The notes: generated by a model not told the origin, from the sequence alone. A stretch of 64,000 bases of DNA from Metellina segmentata (GCA_947359465.1 OX375876.1:121577444-121641443), one strand, 5' to 3'. Shown: positions 23,490 through 34,165, counted from the stretch's first letter. A program made the numbers and translations.

Positions 23490-24720
23490 CACGAAGGCTG
23501 CATTTTCTTCCCACGAAGATACGTTTTCTTGGAGGAGAAGCTGCTGTTAACTTTTAATCTCGAAAACAAATTTTTGCTCTTGATGGATACGAAATCACAA
23601 TGATTTCCCTAAAACCATAAGTAAAATTAGTTTCACAAGAAAATCAACAGTATTTAAAATAACATATCAAACAAAACCTTCCTTCGATGGAACAAATCTC
23701 TTCTCAAAATCATATAAACTTTCTCTTTGTAAGTTTTGTACAATATTCGCCTTGATTTGTTTATCATCAAAGAGTGATAATACGGCTATTTCCTCTTATA
23801 ACAAATCTCACAGTCAACACTTGTGGTATTTATAATACCACAGGTGTTGACTGAACTTGCTCAGGGCAGCTTTGGATATCAATTTGTCAACTGTTTCATA
23901 CTATTTCAACGCCTTTAAGAAACGCAAATATTGATTCAGCGCCTTCACCGCCAAACTGCTTCCAAGCCAGGGCTTCACATAAACTGCACAATGAATAAAC
24001 AAACATCTTGCAACGCTCGTTTGTCCCCAACGTTCATTTTGAACTGAGACTACAGCAAACATATTTTCAAAGAGTAAATAGCTTTTGCCATCCATCGTTA
24101 TTGATGCATTACGCCAGGAGGTCTGATTTTAATTTTACTCTCGTTATCTCCTCCCAAGAAAATAACAGATAGTTCAATCAGCTCCTGATAATTGTCACGT
24201 ATAATGGATTTTTTCAGTTCTGGGTTATAAAACCTCACCAATCCGTTAATGGTCGCGTCAAAAAGATGCTGTTTGGCAAAATCAATCCATGTTTCAATAG
24301 CATTAGAATTAATGTCATTCCAATTGTCTCTGAACTTTTTGAACAGTGGGATATTGCGACTGTTAGCGACTTGGTGGATCTTTGATTCAAACATACTTTT
24401 AAGAACCAGTTCATAAACATGATGACGGCAAGAAAAGAGTAACATTTATCTTTCTAGTTTTTGTTCTAAAGCACACTAGCTCCGTTCAAGCATCCTGTAC
24501 TAGATGCTGTCGTATAACAGCACATTATTTGTACCTTATCATTAAGTTTCCATTCATAAAGCGCGTTGTGTATCATTTCATTTTCAAAAACCTAGGAGTA
24601 TTCTATGATAAACGATGAACCTGCCCTCGATAAAAAAACTAAGTTTTGTACAAATGAAATACTTGCATATAAGCTCAGTTCTTCGCTCAAAGTTCACTTT
24701 CCAAAAATACCTTTTTATAC
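23490..24720 (-). pseudogene. Transposase relic of an uncharacterised arthropod family
   Basis: The minus strand encodes, in order: KLNDKVQIMCCYTTASSTGC, LFSCRHHVYELVLKSMFESK, RNIPLFKKFRDNWNDINSNA, YQELIELSVIFLGGDNESKI, RPPGVMHQ, a stop, RWMAKAIYSLKI, YVKPWLGSSLAVKALNQYLR, ISKAALSKFSQHLWYY, AVLSLFDD and NLQRESLYDFEKRFVPSKE. I recognise this as a transposase-like family with many uncharacterised copies in aphids, spiders and Hydra. Copies I recall have Asp where this one has Tyr in the C-Y-T-T-A-S-S-T-G block, a likely loss of a catalytic residue. Several stops and one frameshift confirm a relic. Distantly related sequence, with a CDSTSVNTG motif, is found in the neighbouring element 25469-28028. 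Confidence 0.72.
23811..23853. repeat. 20-bp-arm hairpin inside the transposase relic
   Basis: CAGTCAACACTTGTGGTATT, TAT, then AATACCACAGGTGTTGACTG: arms match at 19 of 20 positions. It interrupts the relic's reading between HLWYY and EEIAVLSLFDD, so it looks like a local inverted duplication. Confidence 0.9.
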
Positions 24721-24890
24721 AGAGAGGTCCACCCGTCTCGGTGTTGCACTATAGGTTTGTAGTTAGGTACACTTTATAACAAAAAAATCGACGCACCAAG
24801 CAGGAGTTGTAAGACGGAGACAAAAATTGGTGGATAGGAAAATTATGTACAGAATAGAAAATGATTAAAATTTCAGAACAATTAAATGAT

Positions 24891-25460
24891 TTATTTCAGA
24901 GTTACAGTAACGAGGTCAATAAGGTGTTGATCAGCCTCTAGGTGCTCCAGTTGTCAGACTACGTCATCAACATTCCCAACCGGATGCAGTCGCCATCCCA
25001 TCATATCCCAGACATGCTCGATGGGAGAGAAATCTGGTGATCTAGCTGGCCAAGGAAGTATTTGAAAAGCTTGAAGACAGTTTATAGCAACACGTGCCGT
25101 ATGTGGTCTGGCATTGTATTGCTGAAAAATAAGCCCAGGGTACTGCGAAAGGAACGGTAGCAAAACAGGTCTCAGAATGTCGTCAACGTACCACTGTGCA
25201 GTAAGTGTACCTCTAATGACGACCAAAGGGGTCCGGCTATCAAGGGAAATGGCACCCCAGACCATAACTCCTTGCTGAGGGCACGTGTGGCGTGCAATTG
25301 TGAAAGCAGAATCGGCACGCTGACCTGGGCGTCTCCAGACCCGTCTTCGATGATCGTCAGGACACAGTTGGAAGCGGGATTCGTCGCTAAAGACTATACG
25401 TCCCCAGTCAGCATCATTCCAGCCTGATCGAGCCAAGCACCACTGTGATCTGGCTCGACA
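24891..25460 (-). pseudogene. Tc1 transposase, catalytic (C-terminal) part
   Basis: This is the DDE nuclease half of the gene that begins at 28418. Visible landmarks are WGRIVFSDESRF (first Asp), GVMVWGAISLD, FQQYNARPHTARV where the second catalytic Asp is replaced by Tyr, and FSPIEHVWDMMGWR (catalytic Glu). An in-frame TGA at 24954 precedes the last stretch QLEHLEADQHLIDLVTV, which ends in a stop at 24891. The Tyr substitution alone should abolish activity. Confidence 0.9.
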
Positions 25461-25468
25461 GTGTGCAG

Positions 25469-28028
25469 TAGGATGGGCCGAAAAACACTTTTTTTCGAAA
25501 TCGCTATTCTAATAGTGCGGGAAAGGGTTCTCCCTGGGCTCAATAAACACGGGGTAAAATATTTTTTTGAGTGGATAATATCTTCTGCCCCCGCATCGCA
25601 CTTGGATTTTGGAAATTTGGGTAAAAATTAGCAATTTTTACTCGGCGTAGGAAGTATAATTATTTTTCAATATTGCTATTCTAATAGTGCGGAAGAAGTG
25701 CACACTGGGTTAAATAAGAAAAATGTAAAATATTTTTTCGATCGAATAATATCTTCTGTTTCCGCATCGCAATTGATATTTTGAAGAAAAGTGCATTTTT
25801 TATGTGTTATAGAAACAAATCAAACATGAGAAATAGATGGGTACAAACACTGTTTATTGCTGTATTGTATTGTACATTTGATTATATTCCCTTAAAACTG
25901 TTAAATAATAGCTGAGTCGCAATATATTAATTTAATATTTGTTAAGTATACTGTAACCATAGAAATGTTATAACATGCCAATACCAAAAGTTTACTTACA
26001 CTTAATGAGAGCAGGAAGAGGCTTGACATCAGCAATAAGGTCAAATTCAGGCATAATTGATAGGGGAAAATATGTGGAAAAATGAACCCTTCTCTACTTT
26101 GAAACCAATAAACCTTAGCAGATGCTTCTGTCACTAACTTGACACACCGTTCAACTGCCTGTGTGTGACATGGGAAGTGAACAAAGTCCTATTCTGGATT
26201 TTTCTAATCAGGCGAAATGGACCTAAATACGGCAGTGGATATATCACGGATGATTGGGGGAGAAGTAATTATAATTGATGACCAGTCAATCAATTCCGTA
26301 CAGTCAGCAGCTTCAAAATTTTGGTGGGAGAAATAGATACATGTACTGACTTTACATTGGAAGATGACTCTAGACTTAATTATACATCGTGCAGCAAGTT
26401 CTCTGATGTGCGGTATTTCATCTTTCAACATACACAGCAAGGTATTCTCAGGATGAGCAAAGTACGAATTTCGACACATTACTCCATCAACGACATCCTT
26501 GAGGTCTTGAGAGAAATACCAGAATCTAGAAATAGTATTTCACACATGCTTAACTCCATCTTTCAGCGAATATTTAGACTTTATATTAAACCAGTTTGGA
26601 GTGTAAACTTTCATAACAAACTCAGCGATTTGTTTCAACTTCAAAGAAGGATCTGGAGAACTAACATATAGCCTTAGAACTCTGTTCGCTGTTGTTAACC
26701 AGTCTGAATGTGATAATGGACCAGGACTGCGTATAGCCAGTTCATTAGAACTATTACACAATGGTAAGGCTTGAGATATTTCTATTAAGTACATTTGATC
26801 CTTGCTTAAGTCACGTCTATCAGTTGTTGGTAACTCGCTGTCAATAATTTCGAAAGTTGTTAATGACAAAGTTTGACATATAAGGAGCGCTTTCCCAATA
26901 TTACCAAAAATATACACAAATGTACGAGACATATTACCCACTGCAGAAGTTTACCAAATTTCAATTCCAAACACAGAATTAGAATTACACCGGACTTCCA
27001 TCCGGTATTAACAGATGTGCTGTCACAGCCAATTGAAAGAAGCTGAGAAAGATCTCTTGTGATCCCTTCAAAATATCAGATAATAGTCGCGGAAATCAGT
27101 TTTGCGGTATCAAATGATGGACTCAAATGAGTAATGAAACGTGAACCCGGTTCTTCAATAAGAGATAAATGTTCCTCTTTTGCTTTTTTTCGTATATATA
27201 TTTTTAGTATCTACTCTCTCTTCTATCAATGTAGAATCTTTGCGACCATCGAAATACAGCCTCCTTCAACGGTAATACATGAGCTTCACTTTAAAGCTTG
27301 AAATTTTAAATCCTTTCTAACTTTAGCCTCTTCCTTTCGCAGCTTGTTTCTGTCAACCACCAAATTTGAGTTGTCGCTAGTTATGAGACCGACATCGTGA
27401 AGAACATTTAAAGCAATTGCAACCACAACCCGGTCCGAGACTCCAAACCTGTCGGGAACCACAGCAGTTGAAGGGAGGCCAAGTCGCATTTGTGATGATT
27501 TAGATACAAACAGAGTTAATTGTATGTACTTAAGATCAGTAAGAGAGGCTAAACGGTTCAATGTCGATGGTTTGTAAATGTCCAGATTTTCATCTACTTC
27601 AGATATATTTGCGGAGGAATGTGAATTGTTAACACACCTCCCCTCTTTTCACTTCCTCTCAAATACATGCAGTATGACAAATCAAGAAAAAGTGCACTTT
27701 TCTTCAAAAATAACACAATTTCAATTGCGATGCAGGAACAGAAGATACTATTCGATCGAAAAAATATTTTACGTATTTCCTATTGAACCCAGTGAGTACC
27801 TCTTCCGTATTATTAGAATAGCAATATTGAAAAATAATTATATTTCCTACGCCGAGAAAAAATTGCCAATTTTACCCAAATTTCCAAAATTCAAGTACGA
27901 TGCGGGGGCAGAAGATATAATCCAATCAAAAAAAAATATTTTGCTCCGTGTTTATTGAACCCAGAGATAACCCTTTCCGCACTATTAGAATAGCGATTTC
28001 GAAAAAAAGTGTTTTTCAACCCACCCTA
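25469..28028 (-). mobile_element. 2560-bp long-TIR transposon, 8-bp TSD, nested in Tc1
   Basis: GTGTGCAG flanks the element on both sides (25461-25468 and 28029-28036). Ends begin TAGGATGGGCCGAAAAACAC (left) and, read inward, TAGGGTGGGTTGAAAAACAC (right). The inverted repeats run about 360 bp (to about 25830, and from about 27665). Each arm holds two direct copies, 172 bp apart, of a ~110-bp block starting GCTATTCTAATAGTGCGG (left copies at 25503 and 25675). The interior encodes a decayed protein on the minus strand. TAGGG-like ends plus an 8-bp duplication fit a hAT-like superfamily, but the protein is not a hAT type I recognise. Confidence 0.93.
25900..27561 (-). pseudogene. Decayed transposase-like gene of the nested element
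   Basis: Fragments read in order on the minus strand. The N-terminal part (27286-27561) includes DRFGVSDRVVVAIALNVLHD and VVDRNKLRKEEAKVRKDLK. Next come LYFDGRKDSTLIEERVDTKN, KAKEEHLSLIEEPGSRFITH, IGCDSTSVNTGWKSGVI, then GPLSHSDWLTTANRVLRLYV with FVMKVYTPNWFNIKSKYS (26540-26941), and YFAHPENTLLCMLKDEIPHI with RELAARCIIKSR (26204-26479). I know this order from uncharacterised, widely dispersed arthropod proteins. Many stops and frameshifts break it. The CD-x-T-x-x-NTG block is a candidate for the first catalytic Asp; that role is inference. Confidence 0.75.
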
Positions 28029-28418
28029 GTGTGCAGGCGTGAGTGGCAGGTGGCGTAACGGTCGGTACGAGCGTAGATTTCGCTCTCTCAGCCGTCTGTG
28101 AATAGTCATGGTGGACACTCGTGTGTGGGTCGCACGACTGATGGTTGATAGCGATGAATCATGCGCTGTGACAGCTGATCTGACAATCACTCTGTCCTCG
28201 CGATCTGTTGTGACCCTACGTCAACCGCTACCATCATGACGCTGAAATCTGCCATTGTCCACCTACTCTTGCCAGCATCTTCTAATCGCCGCATCGCTTC
28301 GACTCACATGATGAGTGATTCTCCGATTTGCCCAACCTGCCTCTATCAATCCAATGATACGACCTCTTTCAAACTCTGAAAGTTGCTCGTAAGGAGCTCG
28401 AATCCTGCTGCGAGGCAT
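28029..28418 (-). pseudogene. Tc1 transposase, N-terminal (DNA-binding) part
   Basis: The start codon is at 28418 (MPRSRIRAPYEQLSEFERGR). The helix-turn-helix region follows: IIGLIEAGWANRRITHHVSR, then SDAAIRRCWQE, a stop, and GRFQRHDGSG before another stop. The second DNA-binding half includes ISRATHTRVSTMTIHRRLRE and RNLRSYRPLRHLPLTP, ending at the insertion point. The frame continues across the insert into 25460-24891, so this and that entry are one broken gene. Confidence 0.9.
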
Positions 28419-28667
28419 TTTTCAGTCGTTGAAAGGTTTTCTAAATCGCAATGCAGCAGAAATTTTTAACAACAGTTCAAGAACAACTCCTTATATACAT
28501 CTGCTGGATGCGCAGTTCCGATGCGCTGGAGATCGCACTATTCATTCATTGGACACCAAATTTGAACCATTTGCATATTTGGTCAAAACATTTTTGCATA
28601 CGAAATTTTAAAGCAATCGGATGATTCCTTCTTGGTGCGTCGATTTTTTTTGTTATAGAGTGTGTTT

Positions 28668-28712
28668 AACTAACGTCAAACTGGAGAAAGACAACGGGCT
28701 ATTGTATTGGAA
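28668..28712 (-). mobile_element. SINE 3'-end fragment
   Basis: AACGTCAAACTGGAGAAAG then ACAACGGGCTATTG is the reverse complement of the SINE 3' end (CAATAGCCCGTTGTG). It abuts the right end of the Tc1 element. Confidence 0.75.
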
Positions 28713-28778
28713 TATCACACGACGTATGTGGTTTAACCCTCCTTTTGGAAGTATCAACTTAGGCAGGCAGGTATTTCA

Positions 28779-29068
28779 ATTCACCTCGCACTGGAGTCAC
28801 ATAACTGGCCTGTCCGGGATCAATTCCAATGGGAAAGATCGAAGACAACACCACGTAATTTTGAACCACGGTCAGATGACGAGTCCCCGCCTGAGATGGC
28901 ACCCTACTCTCCAAACTTCCACGACAACACGAGGGCATTTGAGGCCACTATGGATTTAACGTACACTATTCTCCTTTGTACACGACGGGATTTGACAGCC
29001 TTCGAACTCGCAATGCTCCCTTTGCTAATCCGCTACACTTCCAACTAGGCTAACGAGACCCTGTATCG
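28779..29068 (-). mobile_element. SINE, head B, near full length
   Basis: Read on the minus strand, the head contains CGGATTAGCAA and GCGAGTTCGAAGG. The shared body follows in order: CGTCGTGTACAAAGGAG, GGAAGTTTGGAGAGTAGGG, TCATCTGACCGTGGTTCAAA, GTTGTCTTCGATC, and the CCAGTGCGAGG end. Confidence 0.88.
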
Positions 29069-29103
29069 ACGTAACATCTGGTCATTAGGAACACCGACTA
29101 GAG

Positions 29104-29133
29104 CTTGATGGACGAGTTTTCTCGTCCATCAAG
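29104..29133. repeat. Perfect hairpin, 13-bp arms, TTTT loop
   Basis: CTTGATGGACGAG, TTTT, CTCGTCCATCAAG. It contains the GGACGAG half of the palindrome family seen at 6064, 30424, 33298 and 36239-36373. Confidence 0.9.
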
Positions 29134-29287
29134 GTCTATCATGATTTGGAATATGATCTGGTAGTCCCTCGTCATTAAAAGAAACCCGAATCTTTAACAC
29201 GTCATCTCATATCTTCACAAGATATATCGTCATTGTTGTTGTTGTTCGCGTGTCCATGTACAAGAAATATTGTAGTGGGGAAGCGGT

Positions 29288-29580
29288 CTAGATTCCATCA
29301 AAAGCATTGGTCACAGCCTCTGCCAATGTTGGTGCATCCCACCTGTAGAGGATCTCCCGTAATGGGTCCCTGAGTGGAACCATTCCAATCTTCAAAAGAT
29401 TCACCTCAATAGTTGGGCATTCCCAGATGTGGTTGGGCGTGAGTTGGACTTCGGGGCAGTTTTTACAATGGGCATAGGTTTTTGTTTTGTCCGGATGGAT
29501 CTTGATGCCCTTATAATGCTCAGTTCTAAGCCTGGCAATAGTGGATGTGATATTTCTGGGACAGTCGAATTAACAGTCAT
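29288..29580 (-). pseudogene. Non-LTR retrotransposon ORF2, C-terminal end
   Basis: An open frame of about 97 codons on the minus strand reads DCPRNITSTIARLRTEHYKG, then HCKNCPEVQLTPNHIWECP, then WDAPTLAEAVTNAFDGI and a stop at 29288. C-x2-C-x8-H-x3-C is the zinc-binding motif found after the reverse transcriptase (or RNase H) domain of many non-LTR retrotransposons. The sequence after the stop runs into ACAACAACAACAATG, a short CAA tail. Because reverse transcription starts at the 3' end, a 5'-truncated copy like this is the usual outcome. The clade is not resolved. Confidence 0.82.
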
Positions 29581-31229
29581 TAACAAAATTATTCAAATTT
29601 TGATGGACGAGGTACTTTCTCAAAACCAGTTGGAGGGTTACGGATGCATGTTATCTCCACCTATCTTTGAAGAAGTTCTTTAAAAGAATCACCTTTAACA
29701 TCAATGCACTTTTGCGCGCGTCGTATACTTTGAGACACACGTTGCAAAATACTGACATCAACATTCCTTATATACCAACCAGATTGCTTCTCCTTCATTT
29801 CATCTTATGTCGTCATATTGCTGGCATACCCTTTACCTTTAAAATTTCCCAACAGGTGGAAATCCCTACCTTGATAGATCCGGGGTGGCCACGACCTTTG
29901 GCTCTCAGTTCGTTCTTCACCAAAGGCCAGGTGGGGGGGTCATGGATTCACCAGATTGGGTGGTGAAACAACGACTCTGTCCATGATCAGTCCCCGAATC
30001 AATTAAAGATCTCGCCCATTCCTGCTGGTAAAAACAGTATCCCAGTTCCTCAGACGTGATCTGAGCAGATGAGTGATATTCCCCGTGTAATAACGGTACC
30101 GAGACTGAGTTTTCGTGAATAACCGTGTAGAACATTGCCTTTTAACGAATGAAGCTATCCTCAAACCAAACCATGTTCATTAAACATTATTCTACATTCC
30201 TCAAAACAGTTTACCGGGCCCTAATTTAAGTGGTAATCAAATATGTTATTTAAAAACATGTATAGTAAAGAAACCTATCAAATAATCATTTCATATATTC
30301 TGTAGATAATTAGTATTAACTTAAGAATTGACTGTTCCCTGTGGTAGCCGATAGACCTTGGTGCAATTACTATGAAACATTTGCGTGTATCTTTTTTATT
30401 CTAGATTAATTATCATATTTGTTTGGACGAGATATCTCGTCCATGAAGTCAGCATTGGGAATGACAATATCGTCGAGACAACCGCAAACAGGGTTTTTAG
30501 ACTTATTGTTCCAAATCCTCACAAAGTAATATTCCATTTCTTCAAAAACGCATCAATGAGAAGATTTTCAGGGATTTTGAATTCATAGCGTAATCCACTT
30601 CTCTTTTAAACCTTGGAAAGCATATTTAAAGATTTTTTTCCAAATTAGCTGATGAAGTTTTTAAGAAATACTTATACAATTTTTTAATATATGACCTTAT
30701 CCAGTTGTATGTTAACTATTTTTCCATCACATATTCTTTTTTTTTCTCATTACTGATGTGAATATTACTTTTTTGTAGAGATAATTGCATGAACCAACAA
30801 TTGAGACTTGTGTCTTAATCCTGCGCAAGACAAAGCATGTAAAACACCTTACGATCAATAAGGCTTCATCTAAAAGGATAGGTAGGAAATGAGCAATGCC
30901 AAATTACAGAACCAAAGGTTTCACTTCAAAGGATTATTTGTTCATTATCCAACCTAATTAAATATGCAAATGACTCCCCGTAAACCGTAAGCCTCAAATC
31001 CGAAAACAACGTCAGTACTTCAACTGGATTTTAAGTGCTCTGACTTTGTAAAGTAAAGTTATCCAATCGCAGAATTTTTAGCAATTACACCAAGTACACG
31101 CAGAAATTCTTACAGAACTCTAGCAATTCAAAACTATCTCCAAATCTGAAATCTAATAAGTATTGGGATGAATAGCAGTGGGTAGATCCATAGGTTATCA
31201 TGATCAATACGCTGTCTTCCTTCGGAAAC
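29581..31229. other. No recognisable feature except one palindrome
   Basis: A perfect 20-bp palindrome, TGGACGAGATATCTCGTCCA, is at 30424-30443. Short frames at 29667-29966, 29917-30135 and 30385-30588 have no family features. Confidence 0.5.
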
Positions 31230-32920
31230 AACTTCGGCGGATTATCGAATTTTTAAAATAATGGCACCCCTTGAATTCTTGTTGGATCGATATTTATGTA
31301 AACGAGACGGTTCTGATAATGCGCATCAAGACGCATCGAAAATTAAATTTATGGAACATTCAACGCCTTGTGACAAGGAGACGATACTGTCAACGCCATT
31401 TGTATATTTATATTGAGGATTACCTAGATAAAATTCCAAGCATAAATTTAAAGTGAATGGCTTCTTTAATAAGGAATCAAAACTGAGACTTAAAATGTAA
31501 CCTGTCTAGAAAGACTACGGATTTTTCTCCAGAGACCCCTTCGTTGTGTATATATCTAATCAAATAACAATTCCTATTTCAATTGTTTTGTTTATAATTT
31601 GTATTACCAAGAATGTAAATCTTTTTATGGAAGAGTGAGCAGACTATTGTACCTTTGAACCCATTTCCATTTGGCAGGCACTGATGTTCTATAGTGGTAT
31701 AAGCCATAACTACACACACTTTATATGTGAAGTAGAGAACTTCTGTTGTGGTACTAAAGTGTTAACGATTTAAATATATTTGCGTAAACGACACGGATGT
31801 AATAATATCGAGACGCATCACAAATTAAATTTAAGGAACATTAGTTGTGATGTAACTCGAAGGAGACGAGACTGTCATCACGTTCACATATTTATATTGT
31901 CGGTTGCCTAAATAAAATTGAAGTCATGCATGTAAAATGCATGGCTCCCTTACTGAGGAACTAAGACTACCATGACTGAGAAGCGAAATCTAACATGTTT
32001 GGAAAGACTATATTGATTTTTCCTCAGAGACCTCCGTGTGTATATGTTACCGCTAAAGCTCGAAAGCCGTTAATGTACACGTTATATAGCTAATCTGCAG
32101 GTTAACTGATTTGCTCAGTTAACGTGCGGAATCAAGTTTTCCGTATTTAACCTAGGTAATATGCACATTTACGGATTCCGTATCGTAAAAGTTCAAAAGT
32201 TTGTTTCTTATTTTCTTTCCCTCTCTCCCTCCACTTTTAGTTTTGGTTTGGTTTCGCCGCAGTCTTGTCGTCGCCGGTTGTTTTTATTTTTCAGAATTTG
32301 CTAGTTCTGTTTTCAAATTCGTTTCTGTCTATTAGCGCGTGAATTTGTGTCGTGATTTTTTAAAAGCATGTTCATTTAACTCCTAATATGCAAGCAGGTA
32401 CCGAATTGCTGAGTAAAATGAAGAAAAGATTCTTGGCAAACCTCTTGAGCGAAGACTTAAAACATAATAGTATTTTAATGACAAAATGAAAGTAGGTAAC
32501 CTTAGTAGGTAATGTGCAATTTTATCTAGATAATTTGCAGATTTGTTCTAGCAAAGATGGTATTTTCACTTCAACTTCTGCCTAGTAGGTAACGTGCAGA
32601 TTGTCTAGGTAATTTGCCGATTATCTAGGTAATTTGAGAAATGAAACACTTTTCGACATTTAACCCAGTTAATCTGTACAGTACCTAGATAATCTGTAGA
32701 ATAACTGATTACTGTAACTTTAGCGGTAACATATATATCAAATCCTATCGAAAATAACATTTCAATTATTTTGTTAACATTTGTTTTTGTACCATATTTA
32801 CATCAAAACCATTATATGTAAGAGTGAGGTAGACTATTGTACCTTTAAACCGTTTTCAATTTGGCATGATTTGATGTTCTATAGTGGCATAAGCCATAAC
32901 TACCTATGGAAAACAGTTGT
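31230..32920 (+). repeat. Imperfect ~500-bp tandem duplication
   Basis: Unit 1 (about 31230-31720) and unit 2 (about 31740-32920) share GTAAACGA-ACGG, GACGCATC-AAATTAAATTTA, GAGACTGTCA-type blocks, TATTTATATTG, ACTATTGTACCTTT and TCTATAGTGG-ATAAGCCATA. Unit 2 is longer because a 685-bp element is inserted at 32046. Confidence 0.8.
32046..32730. mobile_element. 685-bp TIR element with repeated subterminal words
   Basis: The ends are GTTACCGCTAAAG and CTTTAGCGGTAAC. The tandem partner shows the uninterrupted site (GTGTATATATCTAAT at about 31546), so the insertion is directly demonstrated. Flanks are TATAT and ATATAT, giving an apparent 4-bp ATAT duplication, although the TA-rich site makes its exact length ambiguous. 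The words TAGGTAATTTGC and variants recur at least eight times inside, mostly in the right half. No coding sequence. Confidence 0.85.
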
Positions 32921-32952
32921 AGAGAGAATTGCTGTTGTCCAAAGCGTTGTTT

Positions 32953-33250
32953 GCCGGCCAACCGGTATAGTGGTTATAGTGTTAGCCTCTAGATAGGAAG
33001 GTTCGTGGTTCGAATCCGCGTTCGGGCATGGATGCTTGTAAGCGTATGGTGTAGAGGCGGCTGGTGCACCTTAAATCTGTCGTGGCCGAAAGTCCTCACG
33101 TTGGGTTGGTGTGGAAGTTTGGAGAGTGGGGTGCCAGCTCAGGTGTTGCTTCGTCATCTGACCGTGGTTCAAAATTACGAGGTGTCAAAATTGCGTCGTC
33201 AATAGCCCGTTGTGTTGCTCTAATACGACGTTAACTAAAAATTACCATTA
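32953..33250 (+). mobile_element. tRNA-derived SINE, head A, with 14-bp TSD
   Basis: CCAAAGCGTTGTTT flanks the copy on both sides (32939-32952 and 33251-33264). The head looks tRNA-derived: GTATAGTGGTTATAGTGTTA resembles an A box and TGGTTCGAATCCGC a B box of an RNA polymerase III promoter. The body shared by all copies follows (TCCTCACGTTGG, GTGGAAGTTTGGAGAGTGGG, CGTCATCTGACCGTGGTTCA, CAATAGCCCGTTGTGTTGC). It ends in ATTACCATTA. Confidence 0.95.
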
Positions 33251-33284
33251 CCAAAGCGTTGTTTCGAAGATTTAATAACCGTCC

Positions 33285-33425
33285 TGGTAGGTGACTCGAC
33301 GAGGTATATCTCGTCATCAACAAAAGTGATAAAATCGTGATGAACATGATGGCTCTCATTAGAATAAAACTGTTCGGTTCTTGACCTCGTCATCATCAAA
33401 AAATTAACAATAAATACATCCTGCT
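33285..33425 (-). repeat. Palindrome-bearing repeat, relative of 36210-36395
   Basis: GACGAGGTATATCTCGTC at 33298-33315 and a GACGAGGTCAAGAACCGA segment on the minus strand match the arrangement GACGAGATCAAGATCTGA at 36285. The surrounding CATCATGATG-like words recur too. Confidence 0.6.
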
Positions 33426-33871
33426 TCGTCAAAACTGCCCGGAGAGCTTAATTTTGATCTACAGAATTCAACATTTTCCCGGAAAAGTTATTTTTTTTAG
33501 AAATTTTTTAATGAAACGAGAGACGATGTTTGAAGGAGGTGGATAAGATAGAGAACTTAAAAACGACACGATATGAGCAGCTTTCAGATTTACCGTTGAC
33601 CATAATCAGCTTATCGACCATTTTTTTTGCAATCCTGTTTTTTTTATTGTATTAAACTCATTAAATAGTAATTAACTTTACTTGAAGTGCCTTCTCTCTT
33701 CTTATGTCCATGACACAAAGAAAGTCGTGTACTTCAAACACGAATCTAAAGTGTCTTTTTTGTCAATGTCATGACTCGAAGCTGCATTTATTGCCATCCA
33801 TGGTGGCTACACACAATACTGAATTTTTCAGGTTCCACACGTCCAATAAATATGTATTTTCAATCATTTTT

Positions 33872-34165
33872 GGGGCCGCGATCGTCCAGTTGGAAAAGTA
33901 ACGGACAAACAATCGGAAGGTTGGGAGTTCGACACTCTGTCCAGTCAAAGTCTGTCGTGTACATAGGGGTTGGTTCACGTTAAATCTGCCGTGGCTTCCA
34001 ATATCCTCTCAATGGCATTGTGTGGAAGTTTGGGTGTTGACCTCGTCATCTGACCGTGATTCAAAATTACGTTGTGTTGTCCTCGGATATTTCCTTAAAT
34101 GAGTGAACACAGAACGTCGTCAATAGCCCGTTGTGTTGTTCCAATGTGACTTTAATCAATTACTT
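33872..34165 (+). mobile_element. SINE, head B, near full length
   Basis: The head is GGGGCCGCGATCGTCCAGTT, GGAAGGTTGGGAGTTCGACA. The body matches the family through CGTCATCTGACCGTGATTC, GTTGTCCTCGGAT and CAATAGCCCGTTGTGTTG. Possible decayed flanks are TCAATCATTTTT and TCAAGCATTTCT. Confidence 0.88.

Larger units (their letters stand above)
24770..28662 (-). mobile_element. Tc1 transposon (about 1.3 kb) split by a nested insertion
   Basis: The left terminus (CACTTTATAACAAAAAAATC, GACGCACCAAG) follows a TA at 24768. The right terminus, read inward from 28662, is CACTCTATAACAAAAAAAAT then CGACGCACCAAG. Removing the 2560-bp insert at 25469-28028 and one copy of its 8-bp duplication leaves about 1325 bp, the usual Tc1 length. 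The right-hand TA has decayed. Confidence 0.9.

Noticed and set aside
26321..26671. Plus-strand gene inside the nested transposon
   Set aside because: It is antisense to the recognisable transposase fragments on the minus strand.
32953..33030. Functional tRNA gene
   Set aside because: The A and B boxes are present, but the sequence continues into a ~300-bp repeated body with target duplications. It is a SINE.
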